DNA of 64,000 bases from Hexactinellida sp. DTS-2022 (taxonomy: Eukaryota > Porifera > Hexactinellida), in contig JAPNXP010000003.1 in NCBI GenBank assembly GCA_028753945.1, forward strand, positions 744,001-808,000, in the 5' to 3' direction. The number at the start of each line of letters is the position of its first letter. Position 1 is the stretch's first letter. The translations under genes were made by a program, and so were the position numbers. A model generated the notes under the pieces. It worked only from the letters and a program-made list of their open reading frames with translations, was not told the origin of the DNA and did not search any database. Shown in pieces: positions 47,748-59,062 of this stretch.

Positions 47748-48294
47748 CAGTCTACTCCGCTTAATTGGGACACGTTTGTTCCAGGCCTTTTGTCCCAATT
47801 AAGCGAAGATCCCAATTAACCGAAAAACCATTGTAAAGTGGTGATTTACCTGTGATTTACGCAAATTTTGGTTTTAAACCTGTTACAACAATTCCTCCAA
47901 AGCCAGCGGACCCTTGATTCTTCTCAAACCCATATAATGAGCATTAATATTCTCAGGACCGTTTGATATATCCCTGAACCACAAAGTCATAATCTCAGGT
48001 AAATTTCGATATCATGGAAATCAATAAGAAATAGACAATATTAGATATTTTGTCCTGCCTTCATCAGTATTGGCAAAGATTATTAGAATTCGTTCTGATC
48101 AATATGAATTTTCTTTTGAGCGAGCACCAATTTTGAACCAAATTTATTTAGTTTGTCCCGATTAAGCGGAGTTTGTCCCGATTAACCGAAGATTTAGTAA
48201 TAGCTTCTAACGAAAGGATTCTGTTCTTGGGGCGTTGTCCCAATTAAGCGGCTATTCCCGATTAACCGGTGTCCCAATTAAGCGGAGTACACTG
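47748..48294. mobile_element. pogo/Tigger-like MITE
   Basis: TIRs CAGTCTACTCCGCTTAATTG and its mirror (with GTGTACTCCGC variation) flanked by TA (47746-47747, 48295-48296). The interior repeats TCCCAATTAAGCG and TCCCGATTAACCG many times. Inserted in the hAT relic. Confidence 0.9.
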
Positions 48295-48581
48295 TACTTT
48301 TCTATCATGTCCTGTTTTAGTTCCATTTAGCAAATCATTATAATATTTCAACTCAGCTCCAATTCCTTTGTTGCAGATTTTAGGCAATATCGATACCGTG
48401 GCTCCTTGTGAATATAGTTCGTCCAAGTCATCATCTTGTTCGTTCTTATCTACTAGAAATTCTTCCTCGATCATACTCACACTTGGTACTTTCTCATTCG
48501 GTCATTGTAAAACAAACCGTAGCTATTAATTAATATCGATTCTACACAGTTTCGTTCGTTTTCCGGTATATATGATGAATA

Positions 48582-48795
48582 CAGGGTGTTATCCAGGCGT
48601 ATTGGGCGCTCCTAAAGGAGCGTAATTTGGATGGATTTTAATCTAGGCGTACAGAAATCGTGTCTAGGCGTACAATATCGAGAGATGCTCCCATAGACTT
48701 AATACAAAATGTGCAAACTAGGCGTACAAAATGAAAAATGAACGAGCTCAAACTAAATCTAGGCGCGCAGAAATTTTTGTCTGGATGAAAGCCTG
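48582..48795. mobile_element. hAT MITE with AGGCGTACA repeats
   Basis: Ends CAGGGTGTTATCCAGG and GGATGAAAGCCTG form imperfect TIRs. A perfect 8-bp duplication GATGAATA flanks it (48574-48581, 48796-48803). CTAGGCGTACA occurs three times inside. Confidence 0.85.
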
Positions 48796-49346
48796 GATGA
48801 ATATCTGGGATCCAGATAAGCTGATATAGCACATAGCCTAAATTCATCAGTAGATTATATGAACATATAACTAAATCTGATCATTAATATCGAGGAAAGC
48901 TGGATTCCGAGATCACTACCCTGAGATTTCTCGACAATTGCTTCCGCTGTTTTCATATTAGAAGTGAAAACTTCACCAACTGTTCCAAATTCATACGATT
49001 GCAGAGATACATAGGCGGCGATTCGTGTAAATTATTGGGGGGCGAGATTTTTTTTTAATCATCAGAGATTTATTCACTATTATTATAGTTCATTGATCTC
49101 CCATTGTTAAGAAGTCGGATATAACGAAATCCCGCTTATAACAAAATGAGGATTTCCCCAGAGCACTAAATGCATTTTAATTATTATCGACTTACTATAT
49201 TGAATATCCGGATATACCGAAGGAATTCACAGTTCCTAAATACTTAGATATAACGATATTTACTGTATATCAAGTAACATATGAGTTTATTAATGTATAA
49301 AGGTAAATAGAAATTTTCAAGGATCAACATCTTAAATATTTTAGCT

Positions 49347-50070
49347 TTATAATGAAGTTTCAAATATATTTTTTCTCACTTTATTTCGACTGGTAAAATC
49401 ATTCAATATATTCTTAATATCAAGAAGATCAAGTTCTTCCTTATAAGTTGACAAAATCAAAAGCGAATTTAGCATTGTTTGAGTCATGGTGCTACGAAGA
49501 TAAGTCTTCAGCCGTCGAAAATGACTAAATGATCGTTCTGCATTAGCAGTTGAACCAGGACAAACTAAATAATATTTGATCATTGTTTAACACCATAGGA
49601 AGCATATTTTCCATTTCACTCTGTCCAATATGCTTTATTATTTCATGTACGCTGGTTATGCAAGTATTTTCATTCAAATTATGTAAACTGATGAGTTCAG
49701 CTTCTAGGCGCCTAGAGTCGAGTTTATCGTACCATAATGCATACAAACAATCTGCATGTTTTCCTTCTCGATTGAATTCCTATTCCAGCCTGAAATTAGT
49801 AGTAATTCCACTGCTCCCAACACTGGTAATGCCTTGTCATTAACCCGTGTTTAGTTTCGCAGAGAGAATGTCAATTATTTCGTGGTACTTTTCAAGATAA
49901 TAGTCTCAAAGTTCATTATATATGTGAGGTTCGTCAATTTGGAAGCGATGTGGTGGTTTTATCTGTCGGAATAACTTTGGAGGATCTGCCCCATGGTGCC
50001 TACGAAGTTCATCAGCTTCTTTCCAAAGCTGGACAAATCTTTCTGCAGAATGCATTTTTTCTAGTTCAAC
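49347..50070 (-). pseudogene. hAT transposase relic (ZMYM1-like group)
   Basis: The C-terminal dimerisation block is clear: GSTANAERSFSHFRRLKTYL followed by RSTMTQTMLNSLLIL and a short tail. Upstream come DKLDSRRLEAELISLHNLNE, AKLNTG and, near 50060, FVQLWKEADELRRHHGADPP and FQIDEPHIYNEL. Frameshifts and stops (one TGA right after the NEL) separate the pieces. This resembles the hAT transposases related to zinc-finger MYM-type protein 1. The N-terminal part is displaced by the TTAA element at 50186 or lost. Confidence 0.8.
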
Positions 50071-50185
50071 TATAGTATACGAAACAAGCTTAAATTAATT
50101 GACATGTCAACAGTTAGAATACTGAATCAACCCAGCAAAGCGGTCTCGTTTACTCATTGTCTTATTATTTGTAGTTTCAACTTAA

Positions 50186-50905
50186 GGTTAAATTACCCCA
50201 CGGGAATGAAATCTCTTGTATTAATCTGTAATTGTTAGAAATAGATCAAGGTACGATACAAAGCAATAAACAAAAAAGAAAATGTCTCAATATATTATAC
50301 TTTTTATTTTTTGTCGGTTTCAATATTTGGCTAATACAAATCTCCCATAGGGCGATTTCAAAAAGTGGTGGTCGATATTATAGTGTAATTTGGCAATGCG
50401 GCCATCAATGTTTGTTATCAGAATCAATATTGAAAGATTATAAGCGTACGGAGTTGGTAGTCGGTTTACATTTTTGAATTATGACTCTGAAATTATTTTT
50501 CAAACATTTTATCAAATATCTCATAAAAAACATGACCTTTTTAATGATTTCTTTAGTTCAAAAGGTCGCAACTTTTTTTATTTAGGTCAAATCAAAATTC
50601 TAAACCAGTCACCTACAGCATATAACGATGATCTATGTGATATATCGCACATAATATGTCTTTAGCTAATAATGATCTTGAGATCGACACACTTATCAGG
50701 TGGAGTCTGAAGAAATCCCCCTATGGGACTTTTGTATTACCATAAAACTGCACGCCCCATAAAATCGAATTTATTCAAAATAATTCGATTTCGTTTTCAG
50801 TTTCGATATAGCTATAATGTCTTCTATTATATATGTGAAAATTAAACATCTTACTTCAAAACGAAATTTATGTGTTTTTTTACATGAATCTGCCGTAATT
50901 TAACC
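50186..50905 (+). mobile_element. 720-bp TTAA element, copy 2
   Basis: Same ends as copy 1; TTAA at 50182-50185 and 50906-50909. The internal frame is split into 81 and 63 codons because TTATAAGCG replaces TTTCTTTGCG. Nearly identical to copy 3. Confidence 0.92.
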
Positions 50906-51370
50906 TTAACAACAAACATTGCACCCACCCAATATACATTATTGACAATGAAATGTAACTGGATATGTTACTGATATACGTACTATACTAATAATAGTGA
51001 CTAAATTATGTTAATCTTTGATGATGAGAATAAATCTCGCTCCAATAATTTCTGAAATCGCCGCCTATGCTTATTTACCTATTTTGTCACAATAGTATTT
51101 TTCAAATTTTTGTCAAAGACAACAACAAATATCAATTTCCAGATTCTAAATTCGAAATCATCATACTTGTTACCTATTAAACCCGTTGGAACTTGGAAGC
51201 TGCCTGCCTTTATGTGCATTTCGAATATTTAAACTTTTTGATTATTTTGTAACAGCAACAATAAATAGTGGACTCCCGTTATAACGAAAACGGATATAAC
51301 GGGAGATAATGAATATAATGAAAATAGTTCTTAGTTCCATATACGTAATACTACAGTTTGACGTTTCAAT

Positions 51371-51727
51371 TTATTGAATAATAAAGAAATTATTATAAAC
51401 AATATTTTTTGTTACATTTGTAAGAAGATAAATAATATTATTTACGCGGCCTATAAAGTTCATCTCTCTGTCTTCAAGTTTGTTTAATTTTGGCCTCTCC
51501 ATCCCATCATACGGGTACCAAATACCCTCATGTCTAACTCTCATGCAAAAATGTATTCCCATGTGGATAGTAAAGCCAAGTAGTGAGTAGTGCAACGCAT
51601 TATCTTTGTGTGGGATCGAAATCGTGTCGTTGATGTTGCGTATGTTCACACTATGAATAAGATGCCCAACCTCAAGAATGAAAATTGGTTTAAGCCTAAG
51701 TTGATTTAAAACAGTTTCACAATTCAA
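51371..51727 (-). pseudogene. Unrecognised 118-codon frame, possible TE-derived fragment
   Basis: The product contains HYSLLGFTIHMGIHF and VRHEGIWYPYDGMERPKL. The HF--R--G-W-YDGM pattern recalls the C-terminal peptidase-like segments of some large transposon or USP-like proteins, but the match is weak. Composition and the even, non-low-complexity sequence suggest a formerly coding segment rather than chance. No partner exon was seen. A pogo-type terminus (GTGGACTCCCGTTATAACG) lies 3' of it at 51271. Confidence 0.35.
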
Positions 51728-52071
51728 AATTAGAAAAATTCAAAATTAATTTGATAGTTTGTTACATGCTATTAGGGAGTATATCTTATTGTTTGCAACG
51801 TCTATATATCTACCTTTATAAATGATATTCATATGTACAAAGTTGTTAGTTTCTGTTATTTGCAGAAGCAAATTAAGACATTTTGGGTCATACAGGGAAT
51901 TTTAGAATGCTCCGTAAAAAAATATGTTCCTCCGTAAATTTATGGTCAATCTCCAGGAATTTATCTGAACTCACTTGGCTGCACTGGGTCAGATCCACCT
52001 GAAAATTTCTGTGCAGGTGTATTTCACTGGGTACTATCCGAAAACATTCGAATCTCAATTTCAATCTTGAC

Positions 52072-52574
52072 CAGGGTTGGGGCCGATTACTTTCAGATGA
52101 TTATGATTACGATTGCGATTACGATCTATATTTTTTAAACGATTATGATTGTGATTACGATTACGATCTATAATTTTTAAACGATTACGATTACGATTAC
52201 GATTACAATTACTCTAAACTTGTAAATGATTACGATTATGAAATCAACCCAAAATATATACTATCTTGGCTAACTCTGATAAAATCGAATCTAAAGGTAC
52301 TAACAACAAGGAAAAGTGTCAATTTCAATAAAATAACTGCTACTGTATATATTATTATGGAATTCAAATTAATGTGACTGTTATTGAATAAAAGCACTTT
52401 CGCAGGTGCAATCCTACGAATTGATAATATATATCATTAATTTCAAAGATAAATACGCTAATAAAATAGTATGATTACGATTACGATATGACTATACTCT
52501 AATATAATCATCTGATTACGATTACGATTACGATTACATCGAAATGTGTAATCGATTACATTCGATTACGATTG
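52072..52574. repeat. GATTAC-rich repeat starting with a hAT-type end
   Basis: CAGGGTTGGGGCCGATTAC at 52072 opens a run of GATTACGATTAC hexamers (52090-52260) that resumes at 52470-52570. A Tigger-like element interrupts it at TA (52575-52576). The right hAT end is not in the window. Confidence 0.7.
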
Positions 52575-52820
52575 TACAGTAATACCTCGTTTTACGCAGT
52601 TTTTTTTACGCGTTTTCGTTTTACGCGGAACAATTTTTCATGACAAAAAACTTTTTTTACGCGATCCTCAACTCGTTTTACGCGGTTAATCTATGATTTT
52701 CATACAATTAATTCTCTTTTTTATAGATATTTTCGATAATTTTTAAGATTTAGTGGTAACAAAGCGGTTCTACATTTCCATAAAAACAAAAATGATGATT
52801 TAGAGATAGTAGATAGTTAA

Positions 52821-54581
52821 CGCTAGTGCATACTACAAGAATGGGATCCGTGTGTTATAGAGCAAAATCTACAATAAGCATTAAAGTGTTACTCAGGGCA
52901 CAATTGTACCAGTGTATGGAGAGTATTTGACCAATTTCAGAATGCCTTTATCTTGTATCTATGTATGGAATTTTTAAAAATTCTAAATATATTTCCAATT
53001 CAAATTAATACAACAAAACCAATTTTTTTAAGTGCTCTAACTAACTAATTTAATCTATTTTAATCATAGGACTGAGCAATATAATCCAATACAACCTGGT
53101 AATGTTTACTTTTTACTCTAAAATTAGCCAGAACATTTATTTTGGAGTATATGTCTTGAAAACGCCACTTTTCATGTGTTTTTGACATATTTTGGGACTA
53201 AACTGCCCATATTAGAGTCAAAAAACAAGTAATCAAAATTCTATGAATGTTTTTTATAGTTTTACTTGTTCTCAAATCTCAACACTCTATTAAATTTTCA
53301 GACAAATTATTTGCTACTTTTTGAATGAAAAAAATTTCCGCTGAGCCACTTTTCACAAACTACACTATTTATTTGTGTCGAAGTGGCTGAATCCAGAATG
53401 TGAAAGTACGACTAAAAGGAGTTGCAAAGCTGCATAAAATAGATAATATCATTTGAAATTGAATTAGATCATTTTAGTAATTTAGCACTAAGCTCTATCT
53501 CAATTTGGTTCAGAAGTTGGATTTTTTGTCACATATTAGATATTGCCACTCTGCCACCACCATATATGGGCATTTAAAATTAGAACACATCATTCGAATC
53601 AAAATATATTCCCAAAAGGTTATCCAATGGGTAAGAAATTGTATCATGATGTGATTAGAATTTTAGAGCTAGTGTCTGCAGTCTACAGATCAAGAGTTAG
53701 AAAATTTGCTTAGTCATCAAAATTCGTCACATGAAATTACCATATATGGTCATGTGAAAATTTTAGACACCTAGGGTCCTAAAATGTATTATAAACGTAT
53801 AGAAAGTCAGGTATTTCAGTATTTTCTGATGGCTATAATCATTTTATCTCAAAGGGTTTACTGAAATATCAACGGGTGTGAAATGTGTGATTTTTTGCCC
53901 CCTTCTGATGTTCAAAAGTCTATAACCTATCGAATAATGATTGGATCGTGTCCCTTAACGTCTCATTTTGTGCGAAAATTCCATTTCTATCTTTGTGTAA
54001 ACAATTAGGCAGTTATATAAAACATTATTGTATATTTGAGGGCCTTGAGGTGTGAAAATATGACAAAAAAGACAAAACCGTGGTCATAAATTGGTCATAA
54101 CTCATGATATATTAGTGGAAAAGTGTTGAAACCCATTGCAACGTATAGATAAGAAGCTTACACATTAATATCAAGAATAACAGAATTATTCTGCAGTCCA
54201 ATCTGCAACAGTAATATAAGATCACCGAGTACTGCCATAGCCTTCATCTTGTTTTATGCCCCTAATTTCCTAATCTTTGACATATTCCTAATTTTTTTGA
54301 CATAAACCTAAATATTTTGACATGTAGAGTCCGAATTTCTCGATTTCGGGACGCAATATACGACAGTGAAAATTTTTATCACCTCAATTAATCCACAAAT
54401 TCGGAGAAATTCGTAGGCCGCAGCCATAGAAGCTTATAATACCAAGAATAAGTATCAGAAAGTGACAAAAATTTCTCAGGGGTTACATACGATCCATCCT
54501 CAGGCACCTGATTAAAACTTTAAAAAATTCGACTCTAAATAATATTTTTCTACATTTGTAAAAAGCAAGTATGCACTAGCA
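52821..54581. mobile_element. TTAA-flanked element (CGCTAGTGCATAC family)
   Basis: TIRs CGCTAGTGCATAC and GTATGCACTAGCA, TTAA at 52817-52820 and 54582-54585. Copy B of the host element lacks it (60085-60095). Carries CCATATATGG at 53560 and 53740, and TTAGAGCTA-type words. Non-coding. Confidence 0.88.
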
Positions 54582-54868
54582 TTAAGGATATGCATTTGTC
54601 GTATAGTAAGTTCATCCAAATATATTATTGGTCAAATGAATACATATTTGCTTCACTATTCACACTAAAGATACCCGGTTGTGGGAGGTACCCGAAGGTG
54701 TAGGGTTCCGGTGTGAAGGGAATTTTAATTCCCTTCACAACACAATTCCCTTTCTGTGGGAATTCCCAAGTATTCTCACAAGTTTGTTTCTATCAGGTTT
54801 CCCATAGGTTAAAATAATTTCCATTCAAAACGATATTGGAAATCCTATTGGAATTCCCATGGGATTAA

Positions 54869-55589
54869 GGTTAAATTACGGCAGATTCATGTAAAAAAAC
54901 ACATAAATTTCGTTTTGAAGTAAGATGTTTAATTTTCACATATATAATAGAAGACATTATAGCTATATCGAAACTGAAAACGAAATTCGAATTATTTTGA
55001 ATAAATTCGATTTTATGGGGCGTGCAGTTTTATGGTAATACAAAAGTCCCATAGGGGGATTTCTTCAGACTCCACCTGATAAGTGTGTCGATCTCAAGAT
55101 CATTATTAGCTAAAGACATATTATGTGCGATATATCACATAGATCATCGTTATATGCTGTAGGTGACTGGTTTAGAATTTTGATTTGACCTAAATAAAAA
55201 AAGTTGCGACCTTTTGAACTAAAGAAATCATTAAAAAGGTCATGTTTTTTATGAGATATTTGATAAAATGTTTGAAAAATAATTTCAGAGTCATAATTCA
55301 AAAATGTAAACCGACTACCAACTCCGTACGCTTATAATCTTTCAATATTGATTCTGATAACAAACATTGATGGCCGCATTGCCAAATTACACTATAATAT
55401 CGACCACCACTTTTTGAAATCGCCCTATGGGAGATTTGTATTAGCCAAATATTGAAACCGACAAAAAATAAAAAGTATAATATATTGAGACATTTTCTTT
55501 TTTGTTTATTGCTTTGTATCGTACCTTGATCTATTTCTAACAATTACAGATTAATACAAGAGATTTCATTCCCGTGGGGTAATTTAACC
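54869..55589 (-). mobile_element. 720-bp TTAA element, copy 3 (inverted)
   Basis: TTAA at 54865-54868 and 55590-55593. The paralogous site at 60360-60385 reads GGGATTAACATACAC with one TTAA, a true empty site. Nearly identical to copy 2. Confidence 0.93.
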
Positions 55590-55670
55590 TTAACATACAC
55601 ACGGAAACCTTCTCTATCTGAGAGGTCCGGATGTTGGATTTTTAGTGTTTAACCTTAACATGATATCTGC

Positions 55671-56690
55671 TATGTAAACTTTTTGGGGAATGTTGGCGCA
55701 AATTCTAATTTGTTGGTTTTATCGATTCTTTGAAAAATTTCGTCATAAATGGAGTTAATATTAATAAAAATGTAAAATACCCCAAAGATTTTTCTATGCC
55801 GATTTTCGAAAATTTTTTAAATCTGTATTCTACATATATGGAAGTAGTGTTTGATGCAATAAACTGTAAAATAAGTGTATTTTAGTTTCTAAATATTTCT
55901 TTTAGTTTCTGATACATATTAATTAGTCTTAATTTGTCGAAACATTTTCAGGTAGGAAGACAGGTTTGAAATCGTATTTTAAGTTAAGTACATTGTTACT
56001 GATAGTGATGCTAGCACGATTTCAGCCTTCGGTTTCCCGGAATTTGCTGGGACAAAGACACAACTGGCCCTAATTGTCAACTGCTCGATGGACTATGTGA
56101 ATTTCCACTGGATACAGCAATTGAGACTGAAAGTGACTTGGATTTAGACACTTGTTTGCGCGGAGAACACTCAAATGAAGATTGTGAAGATGAAAATTTG
56201 ACATAGGTCATGTTCGTGATATATATATTGAAAGAGTCACTTCAGAGAGAAATAAAACATCAAAGATCTTTTGCGCTTGTTCTTCAGGTAGAAATAAAAG
56301 ATGGATTTAAAGCTTCAAATACAACAGTTAGAATCTAAAGAAGTGTTGTAAAAGTTTCAAAATTGTCAAAAAATCGACTCTTGCAACGGAAATACATACT
56401 ACAGAATGATAGAATATTTTATATTCTATCTGCAATATTTATCCCTTTTTAATTAATTAACTTAATTACTGCTAATTTAGGCAAGTTACACCAGTAACCC
56501 AATTTCCAGTGTATATCTGATCTGACTAGTTTTTCCAAATCTAACAATTTCCCAATTCAGCAAATGGTTATAATACTAACAATTTCAGGGATAACTTTAA
56601 TTAACTATAAACAAAAACAACTGTTACAAACAAATAAAATACATATTCTATATTAATTTAAATGAAACACAATACTAAATAGATAAACTA
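55671..56690. other. Mostly unassigned; one short coding-like stretch
   Basis: At 56030-56205 the plus strand reads RFPGICWDKDTTGPNCQLLD, then an acidic tail (TESDLDLDTC, DCEDENLT) and a stop. It looks like a decayed protein terminus of unknown family. The rest is AT-rich without features. Confidence 0.35.
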
Positions 56691-56696
56691 AATATA

Positions 56697-56775
56697 AAAT
56701 CTTCCTCCTGCTCCCACTGCTCCTGCTCCTACTGCTCCTGCTCTAGCTCCTGCACCTCCTGCTCCCCAACAAAAA
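56697..56775. repeat. GCTCCT-type microsatellite
   Basis: Imperfect hexamers of GCTCCT/GCTCCC. A glycine/alanine-rich frame here is an artefact. A CT-rich tract follows at 56980-57020. Confidence 0.85.
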
Positions 56776-57383
56776 TCCTCGTAGAGTAAAAATCTTCCAT
56801 TCTCCAACCCACTAGTTCGAATCGAAATGTAGAAATGCAGAAAAGCAACAAATCTGTCAACCAGCCCATCAGTACTATCTAGACACATAAGCCCGTAAAT
56901 AACGCCCCTATAGCTCTATAAAAGGCTCCACCTTACCCGAAGGTTATTCAAAAGAGCTCCTCAATCCCTTATAAAGACACACCCTCTCCCCCATCTCCCT
57001 CCTCTCCCCTTCTCACTTCCGAAAATAAAATAGTAGTAAATAAAGCAGTAACTTATAAATTAGATAGGTTTGTTAGCTATTACTTATAGTTATTAACTTT
57101 GATAGCAACATACGTATTAGTAATTCAGTGTCATTTAAGTCAATAGCCAACATTACCTTATCTGAATACGATCAATAAATAATAGAAACAAAATTAGTTG
57201 TTGAGAAATAAAACTATTTTATCTTAAATGTTCAGTTTATGGAAAGTCCTGGTGTGCACGCGGGTACACCAACAGGTTCATAAACTGTTTCATTTAAACC
57301 ATTATATTTCTCCTGAATTTCAATAATATATTCCATGATTTCTGACTACTTATGGTTACTTTCCTACCAATTTAATTGGTTAA

Positions 57384-58091
57384 CCGTAGACTGCCTAATC
57401 GCCACACAGTGTGGCAGTGCCAAAAAACGTAGTAAATAAACTCCAAATTTCAAAAGATTTCCGATTAAAACATATTTTTATATACTCAATCGATTTCGAT
57501 CATAAAAAGGTATTTTGAAATTTCAAGATGATGATATAGCAAAAAAGTGTCATCTGCCACTTGAATACAACCTCAATTAGAAATAATATAATGTAAACTT
57601 TGGCTGTGCAAAACATGTTAGTTATGGAATTCTATGTATAGACCCTTTTTTGAATGTTTACTCGTATATTTATAGAGTTGTGGGACATAACGGAAATTTC
57701 TAACAATTTTTAGTCATCCATGGTTCAAAAAACAAACTTTAGTGGTTTTAATATATTGATGTAGATTTAGTAGAATGCTTCCGAATCGTTTGAAATATGT
57801 TATCCAAAATGGAATATTATGGCTCCACATGATGTAGTTTTCAAAGTTGGCTCCACATGATGTAGTTTTCAAAGTAAGACTAACTTCCTTTATTCTCAGG
57901 ATATTTCGTTTCAAAGAAAAATTGTTTGTCACCATTTTTTGGACAAAATTTTGAAGAAAATTTTGCAAAGATTTTTGAATGTTGACAAAATATGAATGTC
58001 TTGATAACTTTTGAATATAAAAGTTCATTCTTTTGATTCAAAAGAATTGTAGTTAATTAGAAATTCATGAAAAGCTTTCGGCAGTATTCAG
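57384..58091. mobile_element. TTAA-flanked element (CGTAGACTGCC family, subfamily B), inverse copy
   Basis: Ends CCGTAGACTGCC and GGCAGTATTCAG, TTAA at 57380-57383 and 58092-58095. Inverse copy of 43993-44676, with a local duplication of GGCTCCACATGATGTAGTTT (57831-57866). Its 104-codon frame is not shared by the sister copy. Confidence 0.88.
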
Positions 58092-58296
58092 TTAAAGAAA
58101 TAATCACAACGATTAACTTCTATGTAAATGTATAATACTTAAACGAGGAGAATGTCTAGAAAAGAGATATACATCTATTATAAGATAAATAAAAGGTAAC
58201 TATTTTTTCAATCAGTTTTGATTGTATTAGCCAATTACTTTGGGGCCTCCTCCTTTTCCCTCACACGACCGACCTATCCTCTCCATTCATTTAGTG

Positions 58297-58348
58297 CAGG
58301 GGTTCTTATTGGGGGGAAATTTCAGCATTTTGGGTGGGGGGGGGGGGG
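58297..58348. mobile_element. hAT-type terminus followed by a poly-G run
   Basis: CAGGGGTTCTTATTGGGG starts at 58297; a run of 13 G lies at 58336-58348. No second end or TSD found. Confidence 0.4.
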
Positions 58349-58498
58349 AATGTGAGGATCTAGGACGCATAAAGACTCCTCAGATAATGTACAGACTGTA
58401 CAGTAGAATGTTAATTCTTCCAGGATTCGAAATCTTAATAAATAGAAAACAGTACTAACTTGAACAATACTAACTTGAACAATACTAACTATAATTAA

Positions 58499-59021
58499 AG
58501 GTCAAAATACGGCAGATTCAGCAAAAAAACACATAAATTTCGTTTTGTAGTTCGGTCTGTGATTTTCACTTATATTATTGAAGACATTAGAGCTAGTTCC
58601 AAACTGAAAACGAAATCAAATTAACTTCCATAATTTCGGATATATGGGGCTTCCAGTTTTCTGCTAATACAAAAGTCCCATAGGAGGATTGCTTCAGACG
58701 CCACCTGATAGGTGTGTGGATTTCAATATCATTATTGGCTAAAGAATTATTATGTGTGATATAACACATAGATTATCGTTGTGGGAGGTTGGTGGCCGGT
58801 TTAGAATTTTGATTTGACCTAAATAAAAAGAATTGCGACCTTTGAACGCAAAAAATGAATAAAAAGTAATCATTTTATGCGAAAATTGTAAAATGTATGT
58901 AAAAATTTTAAGCAATCATAATTTACAAATGTAAACTGACTACCAACTCCCTACACTTATAATCTTTAAATATTGGTACTTATTACAAACATAGATGGCC
59001 ACATTGCAAAAATTGGCATAT
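58499..59021 (-). mobile_element. 720-bp TTAA family, diverged truncated copy 4
   Basis: Begins AGGTCAAAATACGGCAG after TTAA (58495-58498) and follows the family until about 59020. A detached terminus GGTTAAATTTTCCC (about 59024-59058) then leads to the next copy. Much more diverged than copies 1-3. Confidence 0.75.
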
Positions 59022-59062
59022 TAAGGTTAAATTTTCCCTCATAAAGAAATGACTTGTTTTAA

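Larger units (their letters stand above)
46154..48480 (-). pseudogene. hAT transposase C-terminus split by two insertions
   Basis: Reading right to left, an acidic segment (48480: MSMIEEEFLVDKNEQDDDLD) leads to AELKYYNDLLNGTKTGHDRK at 48297. It then resumes left of a Tigger MITE at 47745 (SGKEIIKLWNEKKS). It resumes again left of a TTAA element at 46280 with KLLQIPATSCSVERIFSEAG and ends at a stop at 46154-46156. The IPATS-S-ER-FSEAG block is the hAT dimerisation domain; W before it fits the usual WW-N motif. Removing each insertion with one TSD copy keeps a single reading frame. The catalytic part upstream of 48480 was not found, and the first Met is not proven to be a start. Confidence 0.8.
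49010..51069 (-). mobile_element. hAT element with ~50-bp TIRs and transposase relic
   Basis: The left end CATAGGCGGCGATT and right end AATCGCCGCCTATG continue inward with AAATTATTGG, GCGAGATTT and ATCATCA on both sides. No matching TSD (CAGAGATA / CTTATTTA). It contains a decayed hAT transposase (49347-50070) and a nested 720-bp TTAA element. A Tigger-like fragment with GGATATAACGAAATC and ending CGATATTTACTGTA lies at 49110-49267. Confidence 0.75.
52577..55670. mobile_element. Tigger-like element, copy A, interrupted twice and truncated
   Basis: Starts CAGTAATACCTCGTTTTACG after TA. It parallels copy B (59858-61830) for about 240 bp, then is split by 52821-54581, continues to 54864, is split again by 54869-55589, and diverges from copy B near 55640. 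The right end was not found. The Tigger/pogo assignment rests on the TIR and TA target; no transposase remains. Confidence 0.75.

Noticed and set aside
52090..52570. GATTAC runs as a telomeric repeat
   Set aside because: The hexamer is not a known telomere motif, is imperfect, and starts with a hAT-type CAGGGTTGG end inside interspersed repeats.
56688..56888. Glycine/alanine-rich protein frame
   Set aside because: It derives from the GCTCCT microsatellite; no conserved residues outside it.
57714..58028. 104-codon frame in the TTAA element at 57384-58091
   Set aside because: The sister copy at 43993-44676 does not keep the frame, and composition is that of AT-rich non-coding DNA.
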